A stretch of 64,000 nt of DNA, from positions 900,849-964,848 of the forward strand of contig NC_092472.1 in NCBI RefSeq assembly GCF_047495875.1, in the 5' to 3' direction. The position numbers were made by a program, and so were the translations under genes. The notes under the pieces were generated by a model, which had not been told where the DNA came from, ran no database searches, and worked only from the letters and a program-made list of their open reading frames with translations. Origin of the DNA: Pithys albifrons albifrons. Its lineage: Eukaryota; Chordata; Aves; Passeriformes; Thamnophilidae. Within the stretch, counting starts at the first letter, position 1. Every line of letters starts with the position of its first letter. Shown piece after piece: positions 41,001-50,600 of this stretch.

Positions 41001-41347
41001 CCTAAAACTAACTGTACACTCTTGTTTCCTAGGGGCCAGCAAATGAACTCACTAAAGAGATGGAAGAAGTCAACATCACTAACATCCTCAACAATTCCAT
41101 CACCAGCTATAAACAGAAAATCAGCTTCACAAGCATTGAAATTTCGAGTGATAACGTTAACTGCAGTGATTTGACTATGAAAAGCCATGACAAAATCAAG
41201 TATGTCCTGAGAAACAAAATGCACAGGATCATTGGTTATTTCACAATTCAGAACCCTGGCAATGTGGACCACTACTCCAAGTTGCTTTTCCCTTTGTTTT
41301 TCATGCTGGTCAATGTGTTTTATTGGGCTTATTACTTATATTTTTAG
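29022..41347 (+). CDS. GABRP: GABRP, GABA-A receptor subunit pi (whole gene, nine coding exons)
   Basis: GABRP is a Cys-loop pentameric ligand-gated chloride channel subunit found mainly in epithelial and reproductive tissues. The nine exons join in phase as 56+113+68+218+83+138+153+194+315 nt, giving 445 codons and TAG; human GABRP is about 440 residues. In order I see a hydrophobic signal peptide (1-18), a ligand-binding domain, the 15-residue Cys loop (Cys159 to Cys173), TM1 (about 243-265), TM2 with P-A-R-T-C-I-G and [10 protein letters not shown] (about 270-291), TM3 (304-326), a short cytoplasmic loop, and TM4 ending in Y-L-Y-F (425-445). A possible N-glycosylation site is N42-L-T. The exon lengths 68, 83, 138 and 153 are those usual for this family. 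The ligand-binding exons and all four TM segments follow the pi subunit rather than alpha, beta or gamma. I see no broken splice site or stop, so the gene looks functional. The start is the only ATG in the first exon that opens a signal peptide and matches phase. Confidence 0.95.
29078..30394 (+). other. GABRP: GABRP intron after the signal-peptide exon
   Basis: Bounded by GTAAGT and CCCCAG. Apart from the hairpin near its start I see nothing distinctive. A frame open from 30,255 into the next exon has a hydrophobic start, but it begins at GTG and is treated as chance. Confidence 0.7.
29159..29185. repeat. Perfect inverted repeat (11-bp arms, 5-nt loop)
   Basis: GCTGGATAACT at 29,159-29,169 and its exact reverse complement AGTTATCCAGC at 29,175-29,185, separated by ATTTC. 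It lies 81 bases into the intron after the GABRP signal-peptide exon, so a hairpin could form in the pre-mRNA. Function is unknown. Confidence 0.85.
30395..30507 (+). CDS. GABRP: GABRP coding exon 2 (start of mature extracellular domain)
   Basis: Acceptor CCCCAG at 30,394 and donor GTATGT at 30,508. The exon encodes a variable N-terminus and then the conserved block [17 protein letters not shown] with F-G-G at the border. Compared with the human protein as I know it, the residue after R-P is Cys (Cys54) where Asn is expected. A second Cys (Cys21) lies in the variable segment, so a lineage-specific disulfide is possible. Confidence 0.92.
31036..31062 (+). repeat. AAAC microsatellite
   Basis: About six near-perfect AAAC/AAAT tetranucleotide units in the GABRP intron. 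Confidence 0.85.
31262..31516 (+). repeat. CpG-rich minisatellite of about 10-bp units
   Basis: Degenerate tandem array whose commonest unit resembles CATTCCCGGG or CGTTCCCGGC, with a longer piece GGATCCCGGGCCATTCC recurring several times. It contains many CpG sites. It is open in frames on both strands, including a 330-codon minus-strand frame that also crosses an antisense GABRP exon; I take those frames as composition artefacts. Confidence 0.85.
32040..32107 (+). CDS. GABRP: GABRP coding exon 3
   Basis: 68 nt between CCACAG and GTAAGG. It encodes [22 protein letters not shown], an early beta-strand region of the ligand-binding domain. 68 nt is the usual length for this exon in GABA-A subunit genes. 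It begins with two bases that complete the Gly codon split at the previous border. Confidence 0.95.
32108..34823 (+). other. GABRP: GABRP intron holding an LTR-like repeat
   Basis: 2.7-kb intron between GTAAGG and TTCCCAG. The first 1.7 kb shows nothing I recognise. The distal part is the LTR-like repeat, which ends about 160 bases before the next exon. Confidence 0.75.
33880..34660. mobile_element. LTR-like dispersed repeat, probably an old endogenous-retrovirus solo LTR or fragment
   Basis: This part of the GABRP intron differs in texture from its surroundings. It has an A-rich leader with a duplicated AACACTAAAG/GGTAAACT motif (33,908-33,947). A block with CCCAGCCCCCTGGGGCACAA then follows, and after it a GC-moderate stretch ending near GGTCCCACCTGCTG. 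The texture resembles bird LTR elements as I remember them, but I cannot name the family. I found no gag, pol or env coding and no clear TG...CA ends or target duplication. Boundaries are approximate and the identity is tentative. Confidence 0.4.
34824..35041 (+). CDS. GABRP: GABRP coding exon 4 (core ligand-binding domain)
   Basis: 218 nt between TTCCCAG and GTAGGT, in phase 0 at the start. It encodes the block from D-Y-T-A-T-I to L-Y-A-L-R, including R-Q-R-W, F-x-[21 protein letters not shown] and S-N-G-T, all hallmarks of the GABA-A extracellular domain. GC content is markedly higher than in the flanking introns. N-K-S and N-G-T are possible glycosylation sequons. Confidence 0.97.
35042..35865 (+). 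other. GABRP: GABRP intron, no distinctive content
   Basis: 0.8-kb intron between the exon ending L-Y-A-L-R and the Cys-loop exon, bounded by GTAGGT and CTACAG. I see nothing else in it. Confidence 0.85.
35866..35948 (+). CDS. GABRP: GABRP coding exon 5 (Cys loop)
   Basis: 83 nt between CTACAG and GTAAGT. It encodes the family-defining Cys loop, [15 protein letters not shown], with 13 residues between the two cysteines (159 and 173). It ends one base into the Trp codon shared with the next exon. 83 nt is the standard length of this exon in the family. Confidence 0.97.
35949..38079 (+). other. GABRP: GABRP intron with a possible conserved non-coding block
   Basis: 2.1-kb intron bounded by GTAAGT and CTTAG. 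The AT-rich segment at about 36,640-37,080 has low repeat content and several TAATT/ATTA motifs and looks like a candidate regulatory block. This cannot be tested from one sequence. Confidence 0.6.
38080..38217 (+). CDS. GABRP: GABRP coding exon 6
   Basis: 138 nt between CTTAG and GTGAGG. It encodes [18 protein letters not shown] through the strand ending in S-R-S-Q-Q-E-T, the last part of the extracellular domain before TM1. 138 nt is the usual length for the equivalent exon of GABA-A genes. Confidence 0.97.
38218..39263 (+). other. GABRP: GABRP intron before TM1 exon
   Basis: 1.0-kb intron bounded by GTGAGG and TCAG. Nothing distinctive seen. Confidence 0.85.
39264..39416 (+). CDS. GABRP: GABRP coding exon 7 (TM1)
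   Basis: 153 nt between TCAG and GTGAGT. It encodes [11 protein letters not shown], then TM1 with E-T-Y-V-P-S-T and W-V-S-F-W-I, and the TM1-TM2 linker D-S-V-P-A-R-T-C-I. Length and borders are those typical for the family. Confidence 0.97.
39417..39934 (+). other. GABRP: GABRP intron between the TM1 and TM2 exons
   Basis: 0.5-kb intron bounded by GTGAGT and CCAAG. Nothing distinctive seen. Confidence 0.85.
39935..40128 (+). CDS. GABRP: GABRP coding exon 8 (TM2 and TM3)
   Basis: 194 nt between CCAAG and GTAAGG. It encodes the pore-lining TM2 ([11 protein letters not shown]) and TM3 ([17 protein letters not shown]), then the start of the intracellular loop. The exon ends in phase 0 after a Glu codon, which decides between the two possible acceptors of the last exon. 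Confidence 0.97.
40129..41032 (+). other. GABRP: Last GABRP intron
   Basis: 0.9-kb intron bounded by GTAAGG and TTCCTAG. It contains the second acceptor-like TTGCAG ending at 40,988 discussed under the last exon. Confidence 0.85.
41033..41347 (+). CDS. GABRP: GABRP coding exon 9 (intracellular loop, TM4, stop)
   Basis: 315 nt from the acceptor TTCCTAG at 41,032 to TAG at 41,347. It encodes the short TM3-TM4 loop (E-E-V-N-I-T-N-I and I-S-F-T-S-I-E-I-S), then [15 protein letters not shown] and TM4 ending Y-L-Y-F. A competing acceptor TTGCAG lies 44 bases upstream (exon would start at 40,989). Using it would shift the frame, so 41,033 is chosen. Confidence 0.96.
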   Translation, partial: GPANELTKEMEEVNITNILNNSITSYKQKISFTSIEISSDNVNCSDLTMKSHDKIKYVLRNKMHRIIGYFTIQNPGNVDHYSKLLFPLFFMLVNVFYWAYYLYF

Positions 41348-43035
41348 TAGAAATCGGTTGCTTCATTCTTCTACTTCAGCAGGAGAGGAATTGTGCCAGT
41401 GGGCATCCAGGTACCCAATGTCAGTGAATTCAATGGGGACAAATCATTTGTGTTTCCTGAGGTACCCAGCAGAAGAGTGTGTGAGGTGTGCAAGCTGCAA
41501 AGCCTTGGTGTGTCAGTATCAGGAGCCTGTCCAGCTGAGTGGCTGTGCTGGGCTCCTCTGCTCGTTCCAGCACCTCCCCTGGCAGGAGATGGGTGTGCAG
41601 GGCTGCATGGGGCAGGTCACAGAGCACCACAGGTGGCAAACTACTTTGGTAGCCTGGTGCAGGCTGGAACCTTCAAATTTAGGTCTCCAAGAAGATGTAT
41701 AGGATTATAGCTGTTACTCTTTGTTTGCCAGAGATAACAGAGGGACTGTGATTGCTGCCTCAATGGCCTCTGTGTTCCAGTGAAAGAACCCAAAGGCAGC
41801 AGCACTGTGTGTGCACAGGGACGTTACTGTGCGTGGTGCTGCTTTGTCCCGGGGCCATGCAGTGCCAGGCCGGGGATTCGGGTGCTGCTGGCTGTGCTGT
41901 GCCTCACTGCTTTGAACACCCCTCACTCACTGAGGTAATCCTCACTTACTGAAGTTCTCCATCTCCCAGACAGACAGCGGACTTGCTGTTTGTATGAGCA
42001 CAATTTTTTCAGACATTTGGGAACACAAAATAGAGGCAGCAAAATCATTTGGTAACCCATCTCTTCTACTCTTCCTGCTGTGCTGCAGTTGAACAGATTC
42101 TACCACCTTCCAGGCCTTCCTCACAAATTATTTTCCATCCTGGAGAAAGCTTCCTTCAGCTTTCACTGCTATAAGCAGCTCTTGTTTCTTGCCCGCCGTA
42201 GGCACGAGTGGCCCATTTGTCATCCCCTCTTTTATGTGGTTCTGCAGCTGTGGCAAGTCAGCAGTGCTGCTGGGTGAAAAACATCCATGGGCTGAGGGAG
42301 GGTAGTCTAAATCACCTTTTCAATCTCTATTTTAGGCCGAAAAGTGTTACTTCTTTGCAGAAATTCAGATTGGAAGTGAGCTCTGGAAACTGCCCAAAGT
42401 CAGCTTTGTTTATCCTGCAATCAGCAGGACCCAGTGCTTTCTTTTCAGGATAAATTCAATATGGCACACACACAGTGACATGCCATTTGGTACTGTGTAG
42501 CTTAAGGCTACTAGAAGTCTTTATTTCCTGGTTATAAAATGAACATTTTATGGCAGATTCCCCCCCACCCCCCCAGCCTGTTTTGGTCTATGTTATTTTC
42601 ATAACTGGGAGGGGGCAATCCCACAGTTATGTGGGCAGAACTGGAATTGCCTGCAGTGGCCACCACTCAGCACAGCTCTGGCTCAGTGAGGCCTCTCAAC
42701 ATGCTTGTATTACAGTCTCAGCACACACTGTTTGCTTAGTGTAGGAATCTCCTATTGGGGTTTCCTGTACAAAGTGGGCAGAGCATACAAAACTATAGAT
42801 TTTTACTTTAATAACTTTTTATTGAACCACTTCACTGTGCTATATTGTGAGGGATCTAAACCACATATTCATAAATCATGGTTTTTACAAAAAGCAGCAT
42901 GAGGAGACAAAGGGGAACAGACTGACAATGGCAAGTAAATAAACACAAACTCCAATAATGAAATGTTGTCTTGTATATACTGGCATTTAAAGTCCATTCC
43001 ATAAAATGTAATAAAGTGAATTTTTGTGATATGAA
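41348..43035 (+). other. GABRP: Probable GABRP 3' UTR
   Basis: Non-coding sequence after the GABRP stop. AATAAA hexamers occur at 42,938-42,943 and 43,010-43,015. The UTR end is inferred from the second. A C-rich run lies at 42,561-42,579. An earlier, non-canonical end is possible. Confidence 0.45.
43010..43015 (+). terminator. Candidate poly(A) signal of GABRP
   Basis: AATAAA followed within about 10 bases by a T-run and a TGTG-like stretch, as in a cleavage region. The AATAAA at 42,938-42,943 is an alternative. Use is inferred. Confidence 0.4.
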
Positions 43036-43179
43036 CACAACCCCCCAGAGAGATCCTCTATTAAAAAAAATCATTACCTTCTTTCTATATCGGTGTCTTT
43101 CTTTAAACCCAACTAAAACACCCTAATGTGCTCTACACCAGCTGGCAAATATTGTTAACAAAAGGAATTCCATTGAACA

Positions 43180-43620
43180 AAGCCCTCTGAGATTGTGGAG
43201 TCCAACTGCTCCCCCAGCACTGCCAAGGCCACCACTGGCCCATGTCCCCAAGGGCCACATCCACATGGCTTTTAAATCCCTGCTGGGATGGGGACTCCAC
43301 CTCTGCCCTGGGTGGTCTGTTCCAACACCACCACCTTTTCATTGAAGAACTTTTCCGCAATATCCAATCCAAACTTTCTGTGGCTCAACTTGAGGCTGTT
43401 TCCTCTTGTCCTGTCCCTTGTTCCCTGGGAGCAGAGCCCGACCCACACCTGCCTCCCCCCTCCATCAGGGAGAGCAAGAAGGTCCCCCCAAGCCTCCTTT
43501 TCTCCAGGCTAAGCCCCCCCAACTCCTTCAGCCCCTCCTCCTTAAACTTGTGCTCCAGACCCTTGACCAGAAAGGCCTTTCCAGTGTGAACAATTCCATG
43601 ACTACAGTGGAGGGTCATCC
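43180..43620 (-). mobile_element. CR1 LINE 3' fragment
   Basis: Read on the minus strand this is the 3' end of a CR1 retrotransposon. The plus strand shows the antisense of the familiar block: GGAGTCCAACTG, then CACTGCCAAGGCCACCACTGG, and later TTGAGGCTGTTTCCTCTTGT. It is 5'-truncated, and the terminal ATTCTATG-type repeats are eroded. It has no intact coding. Confidence 0.85.
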
Positions 43621-46600
43621 TCAAGTCTTGCCTTTATTACCTGCAGCTTTTGTTACCACTTTGCTGTTTCCATGTTGCTCAGGACTTACTCCAAGTCACA
43701 CCTCTGTGCAGTGGACTTTTTGTTGACCTGGCATAGCCAACAGCAGGTTGTCTTGAAAAGTGTCAGCTCTGTCTATTCCCATTTATTGCTGATTTTGGCA
43801 ACTTCAAGAAAGAAGGGAGGGACAGAAGGTAGTAGGGGAAGGAGAATTTTTTCCAAGTATCCAGAGACATTCACATGAGAATCAGCCAGGAGTGGTATGT
43901 AACATGTAAGCTGCAGTGAGGACAAAACCACAGGATAAGCACTGCACACAGCTTGGTTCTGCTCAAGGGTTCAGCCTTGCAAGGGCTCTACAGGGAACAG
44001 GAAGGGGTTTGAGTGGCAGCTTAACCTTCAGAAGCGCTTCCAAGCTGATGGTTCCTGGGTTCAGAGCTGTTTCACCTCCCGCTGAGCAGATCTGCCCTAT
44101 AGCTCTGAGGGAACAGAGGACAGAGTTATCCCTACTGTTCACTCTTTCACTGTAAATTCAGCTATTTACAGGGTACCAGTCTGTTTGTGCTCCTGGCAGA
44201 ATGTGAATGTACAGAGGAAAGAGACTGACTGGCTTTTTGAGATAATTCAGCTTTGCAGTGATAGTTCTGGTCTGCAGAACCTTGCCTTAAGCTGCAGCTT
44301 CTGGAATCTTTGTCTCTTTTTAAGCACATTTCCACTCCAAGCCTTCAAGGACAGATGCTTGTGAATGTTGACACATGGAAGTAGGATGGACAATGAGCAG
44401 CATCAGGCAACGCTGTAACTTGAGGCGCTTGCAAGAAATGCAAATGCTTGTAACCCAGAGAAATATAAAGCCTCAGAATATGCTGTGAAGAGTCTGCCTA
44501 GATGGCAATCAAAACCAGTCTAGCAACGGCAGCATAAGGCATTTTGGGGATTAATTTATCCAGCAAAATATCAAGGAGCTGCACTGTAGAGGAGAGCTGA
44601 AATAGGCTGACACAGGCTACTTGCACCCCTAGTCTAGAGCTAATATGTATGTCTAAGGGAGAGAAGCACCACATTTTAGTACAGCCCAACATTCCCCTGC
44701 TTCCTTCTATGCCCTCCACTTGCTTTTCTCCTCACTCTTCTTGTGCCCAGTTCACCCAGCATAAGCAGTAAGCAGACACTGGTCCTGCTGCAGCAGCCAC
44801 CAGCCTGAGCTCAGAGAGTGTTATTTTTCATTTTCAGGAGGATGAAGGGCTCAGGGAGGAATCCTGCTGTTTCAGAGCATGTGGTTTACATTAACATTTC
44901 CAAGAAGTGTTTGTATACATAAACACTACCATCTGCTGAAAGGAATACTCTGCATTTTTACAAGGTTAATTTTGTTTCAAACCTATTATTGAATTGGTAG
45001 CCTACACCACTCTCATTTCCTTACAGTAGTTGGTGTCCCAACACACAGCCAGGCAGCAAGCCATGTATTTACAGGGAAAGGCTGTTTAATGCTGGCACAG
45101 GTTTTCTCCAAGTTCTCACTGATATAACTTTTCTATTTATTAATGAATAAAAGCTGTTTAAAATTACAGCCTGTTGTTACACCTGGGATCAGCTAAGGGG
45201 CTTCTTGTTAATCTGAGGTGAGTGTTAAGACTGTAATGAATAATTTGATGTATTTTCTTTCTTTCTCCTTACCCTTTTCAGATCTTTGCCTCAAACCCTG
45301 CACTTTTTAACAAAGTTCCTGTAGTTTCAAACTCTTTTAAATTGTTTTTTATTCTCTTGGCAGTTCACCAGGAGAATTGAATATTGAACTGCAAGCTCCT
45401 TTGGTTGGGCCCAAAAGTCTGTGTTATGTCTTACTTTCTTCATCAGATTAGAGCAGATGATTGCAAACAAGAGATCTGTATTTTGGAGCTAACATTTGAG
45501 TGCTCATCCCAGTTAGTAAGCCAAATGAACAGAAGAGATTTGAATTGTGAACAGGGAAGAGGAAGCAAATTTAGTTCTAGATATGGAGTTGCTTTTTTAT
45601 CCTCCAAAAGGAAATGCTTTTGCTTAATGCCAATGTGCTCCATGGGGAGAGCTCTATTCAGAGATGAATGTATGTATACTGGCACAGTTTTGAAGAGGTT
45701 TTCAGATCCAGGGTGTACCAGCACCATGAGGTCCTGACTCCTGCCTTTCAGGGACAGGTCTGGAAGCACAGCCTGAGATCCTGGCCCTGTGAAGCCTGGG
45801 AGTCCAGAATTCACCTGAGTTTGGTCTTTCCAGTCTGTCACAGGGGTTTTATTTTCAGTCACACTGGAGAGCCCCTCCGTTTACCCAAGATTCTACCAGA
45901 AAAGGAATTTGAATGGAAATGGCCTGTATCTGTTTCAATGTGGGATTTTTAGTTCCACTAAATTATAAAACATGTACACTTTATTAATTTGGTAGTCTAT
46001 TATGTTTTTACTGAATTGAGACCAATCCTCTGATTTCAGAGACCATGGAATTAAAGCTCCATAGGTAGAGTCAGACCATGTGGATGGTTCTCATCACTTC
46101 TGGAAGCCCAAGTCTTCCCATCAGTCCAGAATTTCAAACTTACCGAGTTTGAGACATATCCCCACCTGCAGTGCCTTGTTTTAAATAGAGATTATTTTCC
46201 TCTCCCTTCCCCAAGCAGATAGGAAGTTTTGGCTTTATACTGTTGGTTCATGTTTCCCCAGAGATGTCATCATCATCATGGCCAGGCTTCGCAAACGAAG
46301 ATTTGGGAAGGGCAGTACCCAGGCTTGCTGCAAGCTGCTGGTGGCTAAAAAGGCCGATACAGGATAGGCAGGTCCGGTCACAAAAGGCACAGCGGAACGT
46401 CTCCCTAGAGATGTACTGCCTTTGTTTTGCTGCAGCCCACCAGCCCTGGCTCTAAAGCACAGACATGAGTGGGTCTACCTTTGCCATGGTCTGTGGCACA
46501 GGAGAGCAACCAGGCAGTGCCCTTTCCCCTCTCCTGCTATAGTGAGAGCAATGTCCCACTGCAGCAGCACTGCACACATTTTGACTGGTGCCTGTCATCG

Positions 46601-47384
46601 GCTGAGGCAGGCACATGATAGAAAGCCTCTTCAGTGCAGACTGAGATTCACGTCAGTTATCATGAAATACAATGACAAACGTAAGATCAGACCAGCCCTT
46701 TAGAATCAGCTTTCAGATATTTACTTTAGAACAAGTAGGTCAGCATTTAGCACACAGCCATTCTGCCTTTCAGTGCAAACACAGTGTTTGTGTTTGGTGT
46801 CTCCAGCCATGCTGCAGCTGCAATAGACTGAAACTTCCAAGAGTGCTCCATCAGCCTGGGCAGAAAACCAACCCCAAGTACACCCTGTTGGACAGGGACA
46901 AAACTGTCTGCCCTGCCAACCCAAACAGGAGCCAGCTTAGCTGAGAGAAGGCACAGGGTAGAATCCTGAGCACAGTTAAGCTAATGGGACTCTGGCTACA
47001 AATTTAAATGGGCACAGGCCCTAACTTCTTAATTCATGCTCACACCAAGTCTTCATTCACTTAATGCCATTTCCAGCTTCCATATCTTACTAGGAACAAA
47101 CATGCAAAGCTAAGAGCTATCCCAGATAAGCTACCTTTGGTACTGTAATTCTTAGCAACATAGGGATAGTAAAGGGAATGGAACTAGTGCTGGGCTTCTA
47201 GAGACTAGTAAATGCCACCCACTGCCCTGCCCTACCCTGACCCCAAGGGCACAAGCATTAATGGAAGGTAGGCATAGCAAATATCCCCAGACAAGCTTCA
47301 TCCTCCCAGAGGCACAACATGGTCACCAGTATTTGTAACAGAGATCTGCCACTGATTTTTGTTTGCTTGTTTTTTACGCTCCGA
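43621..47384. other. Intergenic region between two CR1 copies
   Basis: No exon recognised on either strand. A segment at about 44,490-44,610 has a non-repetitive, AT/GC-balanced texture and may be conserved non-coding sequence. Open frames are short and without recognisable domains. Confidence 0.5.
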
Positions 47385-47637
47385 GTATTCACAGAACCAC
47401 AGAATATTCTGAGTTGGAAGGTTCCCATCAGGATCAAGTCCAACCCCTGGCCTTGCCCAGGACACCCCAACAATCCCACCCTGTCCCTGAGAGAGTTGTC
47501 CAAATGCTCCCTGAGCTCTGGCAGCCTTGGGGCCATGCCCACTGCCCTGGGGAGCCTGTTCAGTGTCCACCACCATCTGGGGGAAGAACGTTTTGCTGCT
47601 ACTGATCCCAAGCCTCTCCTTCCCTGACACAGCTGTT
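47385..47637 (-). mobile_element. CR1 LINE 3' fragment
   Basis: Antisense CR1 3' end. The plus strand begins ATTCACAGAACCACAGAATA, the reverse of the terminal ATTCTGTG-type octamer repeats. It then continues with GTTGGAAGG, AAGTCCAACCCCTGG and the conserved 3' UTR block up to GGGGGAAGAACG. It is about 250 bp and strongly 5'-truncated. Confidence 0.9.
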
Positions 47638-50600
47638 GCCTCAGGTATTGAGAGAAACGATGTCTGAAGATTCCTCCTTCATGACTCCTTGTGGAGGTAT
47701 GAACACAAGATCCCAGAGTGCTGATCTGAAGGATTCTTTGATGCGGTTCCGTTTGTCTGTAGACAACTCATGAAGTCCTGAGAATAGCAGAAACTTGAAC
47801 ATCAAGAGGCAACACCTGTGCTCTCAGCCTTTCTTGCAGGGCTAAGCTCCTCTGAGCTTGTCTCAAGTGTTACCTTCTGTCCTCATTCACTCTGAAGATT
47901 TCTCCCATCTGCTCTCCCAACTTCCACCTACTCCTGCTGCAACACTCATGGGTGACCAAACCATCTTAATCCAGAAAAGCCTCCCGTCCTCACACACAGC
48001 CTGCATGTCCCTCCTCTGGACAGCATAGTGCATCTCTTCGAGGTTCTCTGATCACAGGTGAACATAAATGTTTGTCAGAAGTGTTAAATTTAGGAACAAT
48101 TCTAAACGAACCGAAGCACGGGGTGGAAGGCAGATTCCTGCTCTCTTCTCCAGCTTCTTTGCTGCATCATTTTGACATGAGCACCACTGTCCAGGCAAGA
48201 CTTTTCTTGACACTGTATTACCAGGGGTCATAGCCTGAACCTAAATTAGAGCTAATAGAGTCTTTGAAGGAGAAAGGGAAAGAAGAGGTTGGAGTCTGAT
48301 TTATGATTTATGATTATGATTATGGTTTAGCCCGAGGAAAAAGAGGCTTCAGCACAGCTGGCAGCTCCGGGAGGTCCTGCTCTCCCTTTCCAGGCTGTTG
48401 TGGGACTACAGGGGCCCTACCAACATGATGTGGGCTGTGGGCCTCACTGATGGCAGCCCTTTGTTCTGCAAGCTCCAAAGGGATGAGGGAATCATTTGGG
48501 AATATCCCATTTATATCATTGCTCTGGCATAGAACAGGAAAGGCTCACACTTTTAAAAATGTTGTGGAAGTTTCAGTGGGAGTGCCAACATCCCTCCTGC
48601 ACAGATTTCAGAGCAGCACTGGCTGGGGGTCAATCCTGGCTGGGAGTCTGGCACTGGGGGTGAATCCTCTTTGCCTCAAGAGGGAAGAGTAGTTTATGCA
48701 AGATCCAGGTGCAGCAGAGACAAGGTGAGAGAATTTTGCTTGTTTCACAACTTGGTTTATAGTTGCTTTCCTCGAAGAGGACTGCTATGGTATATCTGTA
48801 CATTTGCTGTCAGGAAGAAGCATCTCCCAAGTTTCCTCTCTGTGCCTGATTTCCTGGCTGGTTTTAGGGTCAGGTAGTTTTTGCTAATAAGTCTTTCCAT
48901 TATAAAGTTTCCCCTGCTTTGGAAAATATTAACTTTGCTGCATAGATCAAACAGGCCCTGCAGTTAGAGTTAGAATATCCTAAAGATTTAGTTCCCAGTA
49001 ATAACAGGGCTAAACCACAGCACTGCCAGAGGCAAAAACTATATTATTTGAAATGAAACTTCTCATACATATACAGCTATGAAGTCATTTTATATCAGCT
49101 GCTCTTATATAAACTGGACATGGCAAACTGTCCTATCCATCAATGTTAAGGTTGCCAAGAAAAATAACTCTATATTCAGTGTCTGCAAGTTACAGATCTC
49201 TCTCTCTCTATTAGGCTTTGCAGGGAAACACTGTGGTTTGCACTTTTTCAGAACTTTGCTGGTACATGTCATGAGCAGCATCACCACAGTCACCTTTAGA
49301 CTTAAACTTCCTGCTGTGTGCCTCCTGTCTGCATCTGCTGGGGAACTGGTGGGCAGGTCCCAGACCCAACCCTGGCTCCCACCAGTTCGAGCCAACATCA
49401 CTTTTCAGTCTGTTGGGTAAAAGCATTGTCCAAGTCAGACACCCAGCTTCGGAGTTTGGGGTTTTGTTTTCTTCCAGCCCTCTCCACATGCTTAGAGCAC
49501 ATGTGTTGCAGGTCTGTGAGAGGGACCAAGCCAGTTTTCAGACAATCTGCTGAATGTTGCACTCAGGAGGGGCTAAGAATAGCAAGGGGCACACGGGGAT
49601 ATTGCTACACACTCCCACACTCACCCTAGCCATGCCTTGCTGACAGAGGTGAGTGGATGTCACCCAGACCCCTGGGACAGGCTGGGGACTCCAGGGCCTT
49701 AACTGTGCCTCCCACCCTTTCCTACTCATTGTCTGCAGCCCCCCAGCCCACTGCCCCATGTCTGTCCTGTTGCTTGAGGCTGGCAGCATGAGCAGGCCAT
49801 GCTGCTCTTTTACCGTCTGGTTTTGTGTGTCAAGTTTTGACATGTTTTGCCCAAGCTCCGGTGCCTTTGAAGGCCTCCTGTACCTGATAGCACTCCCGTG
49901 GTACTGTTGATGTAGAGAGCAAATGCCTTTGACACACAAATTGTTTCACTCTGCATTAAACTGCAGCAGAACATGACACTTGAAAATGCTGTGTTCTGAA
50001 CGAAGCAGAGTGCTAATGCAAAAGCATCCCCAAAATAAAGGCAGAAGGTGGACAAACCTCCATGTCCCCCTCCCTCAACAGGAAGGGAAACAATTGCTAT
50101 TGCATTTGTATTGCCTTTGTATTGCCTTTGTGATTAAAGTGTACAGAGAAAGATTTAAGATGAGAAGATGAGATTTGCCAGGCTGGAAATGTGGGCAGGG
50201 CACGTGGCTGAAATGTCCTCCAGATACTTTCTGTGCAAGTCTCCTCACTACAACTCTCACCTCTCAAAAGAAAGACTTCAGGGAAATGACTAGTTACCTA
50301 ATGCTGAGGTTTCCAGGACCACACTCCTTTAATGGGACAGAAGACTCAGGTGTTTCTGGGCAAGACTGTAGAGTTTTCAGAAATTTGGTCTACTTAAAGG
50401 ACAGCAGAGACACAGAACAGTCTTGAAAAGAACCTTTGAACTATCTGGCCCCTTGGAAAAAAACCACTAGCTTCTGTGAAAAGGAATCAGTAAACCTGTA
50501 TTAAACCAAACCCAAGCATTTGGTACTAGCACAGTGCTACGAGGCATTTGTTTGGTCTCTGCAGGTTAAAATTTGAATGCCTACAGTGACTACCAACGAT

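Noticed and set aside
44498..44719. 73-codon minus frame with a leucine-rich end, considered as a possible exon
   Set aside because: No family recognised and no convincing splice borders in frame. Kept only as a possible conserved non-coding stretch.
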